From assembly GCF_002994745.2 (NCBI RefSeq), contig NC_037091.1:56157612-56221611 (forward strand): a stretch of DNA of 64,000 nucleotides, given 5' to 3'. The DNA comes from Rosa chinensis (lineage: Eukaryota; Streptophyta; Magnoliopsida; Rosales; Rosaceae). Position 1 is the stretch's first letter, and the number at the start of each line of letters is the position of its first letter. Under the pieces are notes generated by a model. That model ran no database searches. It was not told the origin of the DNA and saw nothing but the letters and a program-made list of their open reading frames with translations. Position numbers and translations under genes: made by a program. This document shows, in pieces, positions 1 to 11,484 of this stretch.

Positions 1-630
1 TTCTGCTGGACTCAGTGCTACATGCACTTGAAGGCTTCATGTTTTCAGCTTGGACCCCAAAAATAAGTCTGTTTACTTGCAAAACAGTTTTGAAATTCGT
101 AGATTATAACATTAACATTAAATTGTGTATGAGGTTGGCAATAAGAAACTTTGATGTTTGTTTTTGATCGATAGCAAATTCATGTTTAAAATGTTTGGTT
201 TACATTCATTCAAATATTCAACGAAAATTCATTTTTATCAACTATTTCATTATGTGTTGCTGTCATTGAATAGGGAAAATTATGTCATTGTGTTCTTGAA
301 ATTTTTCAAGATGTAATATAAGCCTCTTATTCCTCTTATTTAAAATTAGCTTTTGATGCTCTTATTGCTTCACTTTATTGCTGCAGCTGAGGCTCACTAC
401 TTTCAATTGTTTTCATTCTCTATCTACATTTAGTTGTATCAATTTTCTGAATTCAAGTTTCATCCATATTATCTCTTCATTGGGGTTTGAAATAACTGGC
501 CATGTAAATATGAAAATATGGTTTTCTGTTAAATTACATTTTTCTCTTTTTGTGGTTGGATATTTTGAGCAAGTGTGGTGTGAAATTTTGGGACGATTTT
601 TCTCATATGACAGATTATACTTTTCTGTAG
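1..630. other. AT-rich sequence, probably intron or upstream part of a gene leaving the window
   Basis: No coding segment that I can support. The stretch is T-rich on the plus strand and runs into a polypyrimidine-type acceptor ending at 630, so it may be an intron of a gene that begins left of the window. Confidence 0.3.
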
Positions 631-708
631 GTTGCTTTCCAAAGTACAGGAAATGGTTCGGTCAGGATTGACAAAGTGTTCAGGGATGAGTCTTTGAAAA
701 ATCTATAA
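631..708 (+). CDS. Possible terminal exon of a gene starting outside the window
   Basis: A T-rich tract ends in CTGTAG at 630. It is followed by an open segment of 25 codons beginning VAFQSTGNGSV and ending KVFRDESLKNL with a TAA at 706-708. Two AATAAA signals lie downstream on the same strand (about 1051 and 1098), as expected of a 3' untranslated region. I do not recognise the protein family and the other exons are not visible, so this is a suggestion from splice-site and codon context only. Confidence 0.3.
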   Translation, partial: VAFQSTGNGSVRIDKVFRDESLKNL

Positions 709-1540
709 TTGTCAGTTGTTTTGGTGGACATAGATTACTGTTCCAGTAAATGAACAGTATAGATGTGTAGTTCTAGGATACTTTATGTTCAGGACAATGG
801 GTTTTATGGAAATAACAATGACCTTTCGAGTTCAGACTGCTGTTGTTTTTGTATGTTACCTCATGGAGGATTCATTTCAAAACTTCCCACTTACGTTACC
901 TTATGGATAGTAGGTTGAATGTGTTTCCATTCAATACTATTGCTCTTGTGTTTTTGATTTATGGTTGCCATATTTTCAGTTCTATATCTATTTAATAGAA
1001 AATTTGTTGAACAATAACATGGCAACAATAGAAACTAAGGAGTAAGGAATAATAAAGCTCTGCGATCAATGAGATATAATTTCTGGTTCTCTGTTTCAAT
1101 AAAGCTTGTTTCTTTGTTTCTGTTTTTTTTTTTCCTTTTTTTTTCATCAAATCATCACTTCAAAATTGTGCACTATTAGGATAGTAGTTTGCGCTTTCTA
1201 ATAGTTCAGAGAACAATGAGGTTATTTCAATTCAAGCAGCTAAGAAAATCCAGGGTGAAGAAGTTCCAAAGTTAGAAAATGCAATACATTCAATTCAGCG
1301 TACAGATCAAGTAACTTCCCTCCTATATTGAAACATGCAACCTCCATAATTTGAATATAAGACATTTTGATAATCCACATTTCACGTATAATCAGCCCCC
1401 TTACATAGACTAGGCAAAATCTGACCGACAATATGACTAGTTTTAGGCACTAACATCTCCGTGTTAGATTGGTGTCTTGACAAAAATATAATTTCCGTGA
1501 ATTCACAAAATACATGTCGGCAGTGGGCAACACTAACTGA
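709..1540. other. Intergenic, likely 3' UTR of the leftmost gene
   Basis: It contains two AATAAA hexamers (about 1051-1056 and 1098-1103) and a long T tract near 1121-1145. Nothing coding was recognised. Confidence 0.35.
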
Positions 1541-3687
1541 TCATTTCATTCGGACTGTCGGAGTGACCATTTTCTCTTGATTAGGCTTGGTACCGCTGGG
1601 GTTGGAGTCATCAGAGACATCTATGACTGCAGATGCTATATGCCCCGGCTTTCCTTGCACAGTTCCCCTCCAAAGAGCCAATGCATGGTCCACCTTTACA
1701 TGCAGATCAGGTACATCATTTCTTTGATGAAGAAGACACTCCAACACCAAACTTGCACGCTCACCATCAGAATCATACTGCAAAATATTTTTGGTTCATG
1801 AGCATGCTAAAAAATGCATAACATGAATTTGCACAAAAAGTTCATTTGTGTTAAGTAATTCCATTAGCTTGGCAACCCAATCAGTACCATAATGCCGCAT
1901 ATTTCTTATCACAAACACTCCGCAATCTGTAGTATTTCGTTGGATTTGACCAAATGAAGACATATCAAAAGGGAGAGTACCTAATGATACATGTGGATTT
2001 AAATCCTCCGCTATGTCTCTCACAAATACACGGTCCAACATGTTCATCTGCATGAAAACATTGATAATGAAGTTTTCATCTAAGTTGAGACATCACATAA
2101 AGGGTGACAAAGCCAATTTGCGAGAGAAATGGCTAACATACCGCCAAACGTGCAACTTGTATCCTTGACATTGTCTTTCCATTAGCTGGATAACTATCCA
2201 GGATCTCTGCATGTCTATCACGCACATGTAATACCAACAAACACCAGTGTCCATGTCTCTTATTTGTCCCTTCTTCGTGCATAGGTATGAAAATCTGTTT
2301 GTGCAGTACCATGTTATTGTCAGCGGCCATAACCCAAATTTCAGTTTCAGTTATTAGAGAAATTCTATAATTGAAAACTAATTTTATACAAACAAAATTC
2401 CAATACCCTTCTACAGGCAGATAGCCGCCCATCAAAGCTAGCAACTCCAATAAGTAGCTCAGATAATTTTCCTTGCATATATTATTTGTAGGCTGATCAC
2501 ACTTTATTCTAGCACATGATTCCGCTTAAGGCAGCGGTCACTTATTTGGACACGTTACTTTCTCAAGATCAAATATACATGTAAGATGAAACAATAATAT
2601 GCAGATCTAATCTAAGCCACTGTCAGGACAAAAATACATGTACTTTAAGTAGAGGCAATAGCCAATTTCCATGTCTCCTAAAAAAATAAAAAATAGTATT
2701 TCAAAAGAAAAAGAAATAGAGTTGGAAATTGGAGGTTTTTGGGTAAATACATGTTCATTAACAGAATTTTTTGTTGTTTTTTTGTTTAATTTTACTTGTT
2801 ATAGTTAACATTTACATTACCTGGGATCATCTACTCCGTTGTCTCCATTGTCAAATAGGAATTTCAATATCTTTGAGTCCTTCTTTGAAAGATTTCTCAT
2901 TGACGGAAATCTGTTGTTTTTGTTTTTAACCTTCGAGTCGTTGAACCCCGTCAAAGTTTTTTTGTCGGCCGATTCTGTCACCTTCTCATCTGCCATATGA
3001 TCAACCTGTGTAGATACAATCAAATGATAACACATGGTTACTACTTCAAAATTGTTCTGCCAAACAATTAAAATTTGCCTCCTATTAGTTACCTTCTCGT
3101 GTGGAGCTTTGTCAGAAATTTTCATCTGCAGAAGGCCATCAGTAGCTATTGGGGTGCATGGACATAACTTTCTCGGTTCTTTCTCCTTAGTGATGTCTGT
3201 CCACGAATTATGGCCATCTATGTCCTCCTTGGATTCTAGTACCTTTTCCCCTACCTGAGGCACACTGTACGAACTTGTTGTCTTCAGAACTTTAATAACA
3301 TCGGCAACAATAGATTCCATAGCACCAACCTTCATGTCAGATAAGGACTGTTCAATTTCGCAGATTTTCTTTCTCATAGTTTCCATGTTGGGCTCCAAAC
3401 ACCGCAACATTGAACAAAGCTTCCTAATATCATATTTCACACAAGCTACTTCAGACTTCACCAGCAAAATACCTTCAATCAGTGTATAGTGCAATCTGAT
3501 CCTACCATCAACCCATTTAGCAGTCTCTACTTTATTGGTATAATACTTTTCTGTCAGATTGGTTGATCTATTCGGGCTTTGTGTGAATTTTCTTCTCTTC
3601 TTCCAGTTGCCATCATTGTCCATAAAACCCTTACTCCACCCCATCGGCAAACTGCCCAAATGTCCGTAAATCAGTTCCTCTAAACAC
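1541..3687 (-). CDS. Ulp1-like (peptidase family C48) cysteine protease locus, multi-exon, 5' part not seen
   Basis: Reading right to left, an exon at 3687-3093 encodes a charged, coiled-coil-like region. It has a good donor (AAG then GTAACT) and joins an exon at 3005-2821 across an 84-90 base intron. Further exons around 2450-2143 carry the motifs GHWCLLVLH and ILDSYP. An exon starting at 2047 carries QIQRNTTDCGVFVIRNM, and one starting near 1777 carries YDSDGERASLVLECLL. These supply the His, Asp, Gln and Cys of a Ulp1/SENP-type catalytic core in the right order. Such proteases remove SUMO-like modifiers. In plants very many copies sit inside Mutator- or CACTA-type transposons, often with a long N-terminal region. 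No transposase was seen nearby, and exon 3687 starts mid-protein, so the N-terminus is missing. It could be a host gene, a transposon gene or a relic. The motifs are clear; the gene model is not. Confidence 0.55.
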
Positions 3688-4585
3688 CTACGCATGTATC
3701 ATTATGTGTTAACAAAGCACAATACCGTGCCAAAAACATCGATGACGGTCAGTAAATCCACAAGAAAAAAATTAAATGATGCACTATGAACAAATTTCAT
3801 CCACCTTTTTTTATTATTATAACACAAAAAAAAAAAAGGGTTTTGTTTCAACAATTGAATGATGTACTAAACATTCGTATTGTTTGACTATATTATGGGT
3901 GTTGCCGAACTAGACTCTACTCATCTACCTACACTCTTGCTTAATAAATACAATTCGCAGCCAACAAGTCATTCCACTAAAGGCAAACTTCAAAGTAAAA
4001 ACTGTATATATAACAGCCAATTTCAGCAGCAACTACTCTAATCAACACATCAAGTATAACAAAAGAGAAAAGTTGCAAGCATCATAGGACTACTCTAATC
4101 AACCCATGCAAACATCAAAGGACTGCCAATGTACCCTAGCTAGTAAAACTTGCTCAGAATTTATGTTTCTGCCAAATGTGTTTTATTATGACTCAGGCAC
4201 TTAAAAGCTGTCTTGTCAAGGCAACTCCAGCATTAACAGAGACTTTTTTTTTTTTTTTTTTTTTTAGAATAAGACATTAACAGAGACTCTTACCAAACTA
4301 GCAAACACAAAATTACAAAGTATTTCAAAGGGAAATAGTTATAGTTTAGGCACACCAAAGCTTACTCCAGAAATCAAGCCATGTATAATTTCATTACCTT
4401 GGGACCAAATCATGCAAAATACGATTAATCTACATGAGAGGATGGCCATGAAAAACTGAACAAGGAAAAAAAAAGACAGCTTGTTGGTTTTTTCTGTTGT
4501 GAGATAATGACCCAGCACCAGCAACCATCACAAAAAGAAAATTCTTGCCCAGTTTTATTCGCACAAAATAGGGCAGCATTTAGAC

Positions 4586-4611
4586 CATATATATATATAT
4601 ATATATATATA
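4586..4611. repeat. (TA)n microsatellite
   Basis: Uninterrupted alternation of T and A for about 26 bases. Confidence 0.9.
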
Positions 4612-4696
4612 AACAGAAGACTTGTTCATGGATTTTTGAATAAGTTGAATCAACACGCACACATGTAAAAATCTAACATGGGAAATAAACATCAGA

Positions 4697-4789
4697 AATC
4701 AGAAGCATTGAAATAGCTAGAAAGAGACAGACTTGGAGAAATACGCTAACAAAAAATTCAGAAGATTGAGGCGTCCTCCTACAATCTCT
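4697..4789. repeat. Direct repeat, copy A
   Basis: About 93 bases, from ATCAGAAGCATTGAAATAG to GGCGTCCTCCTACAATCTC, recur at 5654-5748 in the same orientation with scattered substitutions. The similarity starts further upstream, where both copies contain a TTCTTGCCCAGTTTTATTCGC-like string (near 4540 and 5578). Confidence 0.65.
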
Positions 4790-5653
4790 TGGACTCAGGA
4801 CCACGCCATATAAGTACAAGAGAGAATACCAAGCTTCACTCCAAGAATCCAAGAGTGAATTATCATATTATAATTCAGACCGTTGACATGCAATCCTAAT
4901 ACATTTTATTTTTAGGGAGTTATCAACTTCAAATACAAATGATGACCACAGCAAGAAACAAGGGCCAAAGAAATATTACAAAAGAGTTTCATAGTTTAGA
5001 AATAAAAGTGCGCTGTGTTCTGAAATATATGCATTCACTCAATCACAATCCATAAACTCTAGACTCTGAACCCCATAAGATAAAGCATGTGACCAGAGGA
5101 CCAAGCACAGGCACATACAGATTATGTGGCAAGAACCTTCATTCACACAAGAGATGTCGAAATCACTCAAATATGCACACCTTAGTAATGCAATAGACAA
5201 TCATTACAAGTGAAACTTGTTGATTTGCGCCTTCAGTAAGGTGGAAACTCTCAATGTAATTTGGGCTGAGATTAAACAATACAAGAAAATGATAGAATTG
5301 GTGAAGATGCTACGCTCATCAATATCAGTTCATGTTTTGCTATCAGTCTGACAAAATGGTGGAGATACTGACTGGAAGCATCAGACTTGAGTGATGCAGG
5401 CCTGGCTGCACAGGTTGTCTCAGAATATGCAGACCATTCTAATGGGTCAAAGAACCTATTTTTAAGGGTATAAGTTGAGCACTAAAGAGGAAACTTTATA
5501 AGATGAAAAGGAAACTATAAGAATCTAATATGTTTGACAGCATAACCTTCCTTTCAGCATGTCGTGAGGGTACAAAATTCTTGCCCAGTTTTTATTCGCT
5601 GGCGGCAAAGGATGTTGTTTCATTTCGACCAATTTATTTATATATAAGAGAAA

Positions 5654-5748
5654 AGATCAGAAGTATTGAAATAGAGAGAAAGAGAGACGCTCCAAGAAAT
5701 AAGCTACCAAAAAATTTCAGAAGATTGAGGCGTCCTCCCACAATCTCT
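5654..5748. repeat. Direct repeat, copy B
   Basis: Partner of the block at 4697-4789, about 950 bases away. On the minus strand it is followed by a TATATATAAATA-like string (near 5636-5650). The pair may be a duplicated promoter or 5' UTR of the minus-strand locus, or the ends of an old element. Confidence 0.6.
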
Positions 5749-6110
5749 CCGCCCTTAAGGAATACAAACACAAACATACCTTCTTTTGGTTAAGCAATCG
5801 TTACCTCAAGCTGCTCCGATGAATTGGCGACCAAATCCACTTGCTTAATCACCTTCGCAAGGCTCTCGTGGATACAATTCAAATTCTAATTACAAACAGA
5901 ATTGAACTTGGGCTGCAGGAACCAGAATGAACCAGCTATAATCGATCAATGGTGCCGACGATTCAAATAAAGGCTGCCACTCAATATCTTCTTCAAATCG
6001 ATTTTGTCCGCCTTACTGCCACTCAGATTTCAGAGAACAGAAGTCGGCTGCAACTCAAAACCACCTTGGAGGTTCAAGCCTCGTCGTTTACTCCCACGTG
6101 CATCGCGTGT

Positions 6111-7492
6111 GGTTAAGTGGTAAAATTTTCTTTTTACTGCCTTTCACATTTTTTTGGACAAAGTTCATTTGTTGACCGAAACATTGACTAACCCTGTTGT
6201 CTAACGGAAGAAACCTATTTTAACAGGCACGTGACTAGCACGCTGTCAGTGTCCATGCACTGACAGTGCATCGAATCCACTCCCGGGCAGCTTGGGCAAG
6301 CTGCATATACGCAGATTAATCAATTATGAAACTAATCTTATTTATCCGGGTTCAATTAATCGCAAAAAATAGACCAACACAAGAGTGCTTAGTGCTTACG
6401 ATATACCACGATCTCCTCGTTATTCCCACCAGCAGTTGGGGTGCCTCCGATCATTGGCATTATACCATTGCTGCTTCTAGCTTCCACCAATTTGATTCGG
6501 CTCATTTGAATTTGAGCGAAACAAACGATCAAAAACAACGTCAAGAGGTGTTGCCAATGACTTCTTCATCATCATCTTGATATGATTCTCTCTTAATAAA
6601 TTTGCTTACAATTTAAGTTGTTTAATTTGCAATTACATGTACTCGATCTACCTCTCAAGCTTCAATTCCCTCCCGAGAGATTATTCAGAGCACCGCCGTG
6701 CACTTGCACCAACATAAATGAATGGTTAGATTGCATTAAATACACTTTTTATTTATTAAAAATCAAGTTGATAATAAATATCAAGGGTTGAGATTATTTT
6801 ATAAGGGTTGGGTCACTTACACTGTCGGTGCATAGAATAATTTCCATTCCCTCTATTAATTTATATAACAACTATGTACAATCATGTGTAGTCAGCGTCG
6901 GGCGAGAAGGATGAATTAACCGTCCTTAATTTTTAGAAAATTCTTAATTAGTATTAATTACCAAATATTTAATATTTTGTCATAATTAGTCTTAATTATC
7001 CTTAAATATTTGGAAAGGAATGAAAAAAAGAATTACTATGTTAGTACACTCAATCAAATTAATACATATTTTTGGAAGATTTTACCATAGTTTCATTTTT
7101 CTTCGTGTGTTAAGTGTGGTCAGTCAAATTAATACATATTCTTTCTCAAATTCTAAAAAATTATTAAAGATAGTTTCAATTCAAGACATAGCAGCCTTAT
7201 ATTCCTACATGACCCATTAACACGACTCTAATTAAGCACAAAATGGCATGGGTTGAACCCGCACGATTAAAAAATGGGTCGGTATAAACGGGTAGGCTGC
7301 TGGTTAACCTGCTAACATAAAGTGAACTCGTATAATCCAATTCTTATTAGAGTTAATTAGATTAAAGTCCAAAATTTAGACCTCATATTAATTGTAATCC
7401 GCATCGATTTTTCTTGTTAATTGCGGTCCAATGACTCAGTTGACACCTCAGATTTATTTCCTTTTCCATCTCGCTGACTCAATCCTCATTAA
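6111..7492. other. Intergenic, degenerate repeat remnants
   Basis: No gene recognised. Around 6255-6275 a palindromic GCACTGACAGTGC string occurs. Near 6823-6842 an ACTGTCGGTGCATAGAATAATT string resembles its inverted partner, so the interval may be an eroded inverted-repeat element. The block 6774-6842 recurs at 33907-33974. Confidence 0.3.
6774..6842. repeat. Dispersed repeat, copy 1 (MITE-like end)
   Basis: About 69 bases, from ATAAATATCAAGGGTTGAG to GTGCATAGAATAATT, are nearly repeated at 33907-33974 in the same orientation. The shared end motif suggests a small dispersed transposable element. Confidence 0.55.
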
Positions 7493-7501
7493 TTTTTCTT
7501 T

Positions 7502-7943
7502 GGATTAAATTCTGTTTAGTCCTTGAGCTTTTGATCATAAAATATTTCAGTCCCTGACCTTCTAATTTCACACGTTTAGTCCCTTTATTTCAAAATTTCA
7601 GACCAATAGGTCATTACCGTCTAAAAGTCGCGGAGAAATGTCTATTATGCCCTCAGTTCTTTTTTTTTTAAAATAAATTTATTCCTTTCTCTTTTTTTAT
7701 TTATTCTTTTTTCTTTATTTTTATTTTTTTTCAAACAGAAAGAAAGAAAGGAAAAAAAAAAATAATTAATTAATTTTTTTTAAAAAAACTGAGGGCATAA
7801 TAGACATTTCGCCGCGACTTTTAGACTGCAATGACCTATTGGTCTGAAATTTTGAAGTACAGGGATTAAACGTTTGAAATTAGAAGGTCAGGGACTGAAG
7901 TGTTTTATAGTCAAAAGCTCAAGGACTAAACAGTAATTAGTCC
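7502..7943. mobile_element. Mutator-like MITE with long terminal inverted repeats
   Basis: The left arm starts GGATTAAATTCTGTTTAGTC. The right arm ends in the inverse, AGGACTAAACAGTAATTAGTCC. The arms pair over about 180 bases each, separated by an A/T-rich middle. The element is flanked by a perfect 9-bp duplication, TTTTTCTTT (7493-7501 and 7944-7952), the size typical of Mutator-superfamily insertions. It has no coding capacity. The ends match those of the elements at 9624 and 38728. Confidence 0.85.
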
Positions 7944-7952
7944 TTTTTCTTT

Positions 7953-9614
7953 TTTACATGACTAATATGCCCTTATTGAATGTCTTTGCACATAAAATGA
8001 AAGAATTAATCATATTAAAATTAGCAATCTGATTAGTAATGTAATATCATATTTGATGTGTATCTTTCTTAAATTATTCTTATTGATCCTGTATAAAATC
8101 ATGGAATTGATATGACATTGAATACTATATTTATTGTAAATCATCCTAAAATTATTCTAATTTAAAAGATGTCTTATATAAGTTAAGAATCTTTTCTAAA
8201 GCAATTTTTTGATATTATTTTTCTTCAACACCAAAGTTTCTCTGGTTATGGCTTTTGTTCATAATGTCAAGTTTTATATGAACGTCGTTCTCTTTCTTTA
8301 ACATTAAGCTTTCTTGGTCAAGGTATTTTCTTATCGGCCCTATACGATTGTGATCCTTTTCATGTAAATCATTCCATGGATGGTATAGCTATTCTTCTTC
8401 TTCTTCTTCATTTTTTTTTTTAACATTTCTTTCTTAACTTGCCTTTAACCTAGAAAGGAACATGTGTGTGTGTGTATTGTTGGTTGATTAACCACTATTG
8501 TTACCTTATTCTAAGGTAAATATTATGCAATTTGTTGTGGTAGATGTATTAAGAGCTCAAAAGTTCATCATTTCAGTATACCTCATATATAGGTAGTTCT
8601 TCTTCTTCTACTAAATCATCTCTTTTTTCCTCTCCTTCTGCCATGCATATCTTCTTTCCAACACACAATTCTCATTTTTTTCTCTCGAATCTATATTTTT
8701 TGTCTGGCTTCTTCCTTCTTAGTTCATTTTTTAGGTCTTATTAACATGACTTCTTCAATTCACAGTTACTTTTATTATAAACTTGATCAGAAGTTTTTGC
8801 TTACCTTTGATATAGAATCAATTATGGTGTTATAGGTAACATTTGTCCTAGAATTTGATTAGACATTTTTGTTTCTCATTTATATGCCTTATGTATAGGT
8901 AAAAATTCACAAGTTTCTCAATATCTCTATATCTAAGGTTCTCTCATTATCTCCCACTTTCTCTTTCATGCTTTTTACCTTTTAATTAGGTATAGGTTCT
9001 ATATGTACATATTTGTACCTTTTGCTTAGATTGGTAATATATATATATATATAGATATACATACATACATATATATATATACATACATACATATATATAT
9101 ATATATACATACATATATATATATATATATATATTTTCTGCTTCGTATGTCTAGGTAGGTCAGATCTCATACAACTTTAAATACCTACTATAGAGATACA
9201 ATTGAAGCAATAATGTTTGAATTTTTGTTCTGATGTTTTTCATCCTATAGTATAGGTATATAAGTATTCGATATTTCTATACCTACATCTTAGGTATATT
9301 GATATCATAGGAATGTATTTAGTGTATATCTGAAAATTATTTATTGATGAATTGTAGATTATGGACTTTGAATTTGAAATTTAACATTGAGCTGAAATTG
9401 TGATTCAATTAGAGAATTTAGAATTATTTACCTTATTTGGTTCTAAGGGTAAAATGGACTATTAAAAAAAATAAATGGACCGCTATTAACAAGAAAATAT
9501 GCGCGAACTACATCCAACTTTTATATAACAAAAAGGACTTGGATCAAAATATCTCTTATTATTATTGTGAACTTGAAATATTTTCCTTCATCATTCTTGG
9601 GTTTAATTATACAT
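7953..9614. other. AT-rich non-coding stretch
   Basis: No gene recognised. It contains (TTC)n near 8395-8412, (TG)n near 8465-8476 and a large TA/TACA microsatellite at 9036-9135. Open frames across the microsatellite encode only low-complexity Ile/Tyr runs. Confidence 0.5.
9036..9135. repeat. Compound TA / TACA microsatellite
   Basis: About 100 bases of alternating (TA)n and (TACA)n blocks. Confidence 0.9.
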
Positions 9615-9623
9615 GAATTTTAT

Positions 9624-11153
9624 GGGTTAAATACTGTTTACTTCTTGAACTTTTGCCCGAAAAACACTTCAGTCCCTGACCTTCTAATTTCACACGTTTA
9701 CTTCTTATACTTCAGAATTTCGAAACAATAGGTCCTTTCCGTTAGTCTCAGACAAAAAACTCTGTTAAATCGATGACGTGGCAGTCCTTATACAGTAAAA
9801 TGTCTATTATACCTTCACTTTTTTTTTTTCTCAATTATTCTTTTCTCTTTTTTTGTTTTTGTTTTTTTTTAATCTATTCTTTTTTCAATCATCACTTTCT
9901 CCTTTTTTCCTTTTTTTTTTAAATTTTAAAATTTTCTCTAATTTTCAGTTTCTGCTTACAGTGCTCCAAAACCCCCAACCTCTTCTCTCTCCGAACAACC
10001 ACCTCCCAACCATCAAAAACCAGAAATTTGACATGTTCTTGAACCAAATCCAAATTAAAAAAGGGAAGAAAAAAAATTGCAACAATTCTTCTCCAAAACC
10101 CATATCGAGTAGACAAAAAGAAAAGAAAACCAAAACGATTTCATTAACAACCCATGAGCTCCATGCCTCCATCCAAACCCTGCTCAAAACCTTCTTAAAA
10201 AAACTCCAATACCATAAAATCCCAATCCCAGGCCAAACAACTCCATGCCCCAATCCCCACCGCCATCACCATTGCCACTGCTCTGCCGCCCAAACCATGA
10301 ATTCCCCACTTCTCCAATGGCCATCACAAAACCTTTAAATTAAACTTCCAAAATCAATAAACAAAAAAATCTAATTCCAGAATTGATAAGAAAACCAAAC
10401 TTCTGACCAAGATCAAAACTTGACCACTCAAATTAAATACATATGGGAGAGATTAGCATACATGGTCTTGGCCTTGAAAATCTGTTTCCAAGCAAGAATC
10501 AAACAGTGAAGAGCAAATCCCAGCTGGTTGGCGAGGACGAGGCAGATGCAATCTGCACCAGGCAGAAGTGACTCGATCAAGTAGAGCAGATGATGTGGAT
10601 CTAGATCTGGGTGTCAAGGCAGGAGGCGAGGCAGAGAAATTGTCCAATTTGGATTGTCGAAAAGTCATGGAGAACACTGGATAAGATCGATATGGGTCTC
10701 GATCTGGGTGTCAAGGTGGAGGTGGCGTCATGGCGGCGGAGTATTTGGTGGGCATGCAAGGGGATCGAAGAACGAGTAGCAAATGGCGAAGTCAGAGAAC
10801 GAATGGTGTAGGGGCGGAGGCGGAGGCTGCCTCATGGAGGCGAAATCGAAGAAGTAGCAGTAAATAGAGCTTGGGGATGATCATTTGAGAGAGGAGGGAG
10901 ATAAACAAAAGGAGAGAGGAGGGATAAGCAGAAGGAGGAGAGAGACGGGGAAGAAGAAGATATAAACAGAAAATAAATAAAAATATAATAAATAAATAAT
11001 AAATAAATAAAAGAAAGTGATGGTAGAACAGACATTTTGGTGAGGACGAATTGCCATGTCATCGATTTAACAGATTTTTTTTACGGAGACTAACGGAAAT
11101 GACCTATTGTCTCAAAATTCTGAAGTACAGGGATTCGCCTTGCATAGTTTTTA
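9624..11153. mobile_element. Mutator-like element (Pack-MULE type), right end eroded
   Basis: The left end GGGTTAAATACTGTTTAC and the following block (fixed strings about dispute-free 'CAGTCCCTGACCTTCTAATTT', then GTCTATTATACC) match the elements at 7502 and 38728. The right arm reappears inverted at 11030-11130 (CATCGATTTAACAG, GACCTATTGTCTC, GAAGTACAGGGATT). Its last part is missing or changed. ATGAATTTTAT to the left and ATGAATTTAT at 11153 may be the remains of a target duplication. The interior of about 1.2 kb is more GC-rich than its surroundings and looks like acquired genic sequence. I could not identify its source gene, and the open frames there (9853-10338 on +, 10453-10677 on -) match nothing I know. 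Confidence 0.65.
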
Positions 11154-11479
11154 ATGAATTTATTCAGTTTACATTTATATTAGTTAAAACATTACAACTC
11201 ATAACCCTTAAATGAGTCATTTTATCCAATACGACACGACATATTTTTTGAATCGAATGAGGTCAGTCAATTTATAATTCAGCAAGTAGTACTAAAAACG
11301 ACACACCCCAGAGGGGCCGACAGAAAGAGCCGTCCTTTAGGACATACAAAAGACCTGTTCTTAGAAAAATAGGACCTCGCACTCCCGGGTACACCCACCT
11401 TTTAAGGACAATTAATAAGCACCTTTATTCTAACAAAACCTAGAAACTCAGAAGCAGAGTAAATAAATGTGACAACCGA
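11154..11479. other. Intergenic remnant
   Basis: Nothing coding. A CACGACATATTT string here recurs near 14223, suggesting fragments of one dispersed repeat. Confidence 0.3.
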
Positions 11480-11484
11480 GCAAT

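Larger units (their letters stand above)
3700..6110. other. Gene-poor stretch with a duplicated block and a TA microsatellite
   Basis: It holds a poly(T) run near 4244-4265, a (TA)n run at about 4586-4611 and a direct duplication described separately. On the minus strand a short open piece near 5870-5813 ends in a good donor (CTTGAG then GTAACG). It could be an upstream exon of the Ulp1-like locus, but I cannot connect it. Confidence 0.3.

Noticed and set aside
8982..9170. Small minus-strand open frame of Ile/Tyr residues
   Set aside because: It is a translation of the TA/TACA microsatellite.
9853..10338. 161-codon open frame
   Set aside because: It lies within a MULE, starts with a poly-Phe run from T tracts, and shows no domain or splice context.
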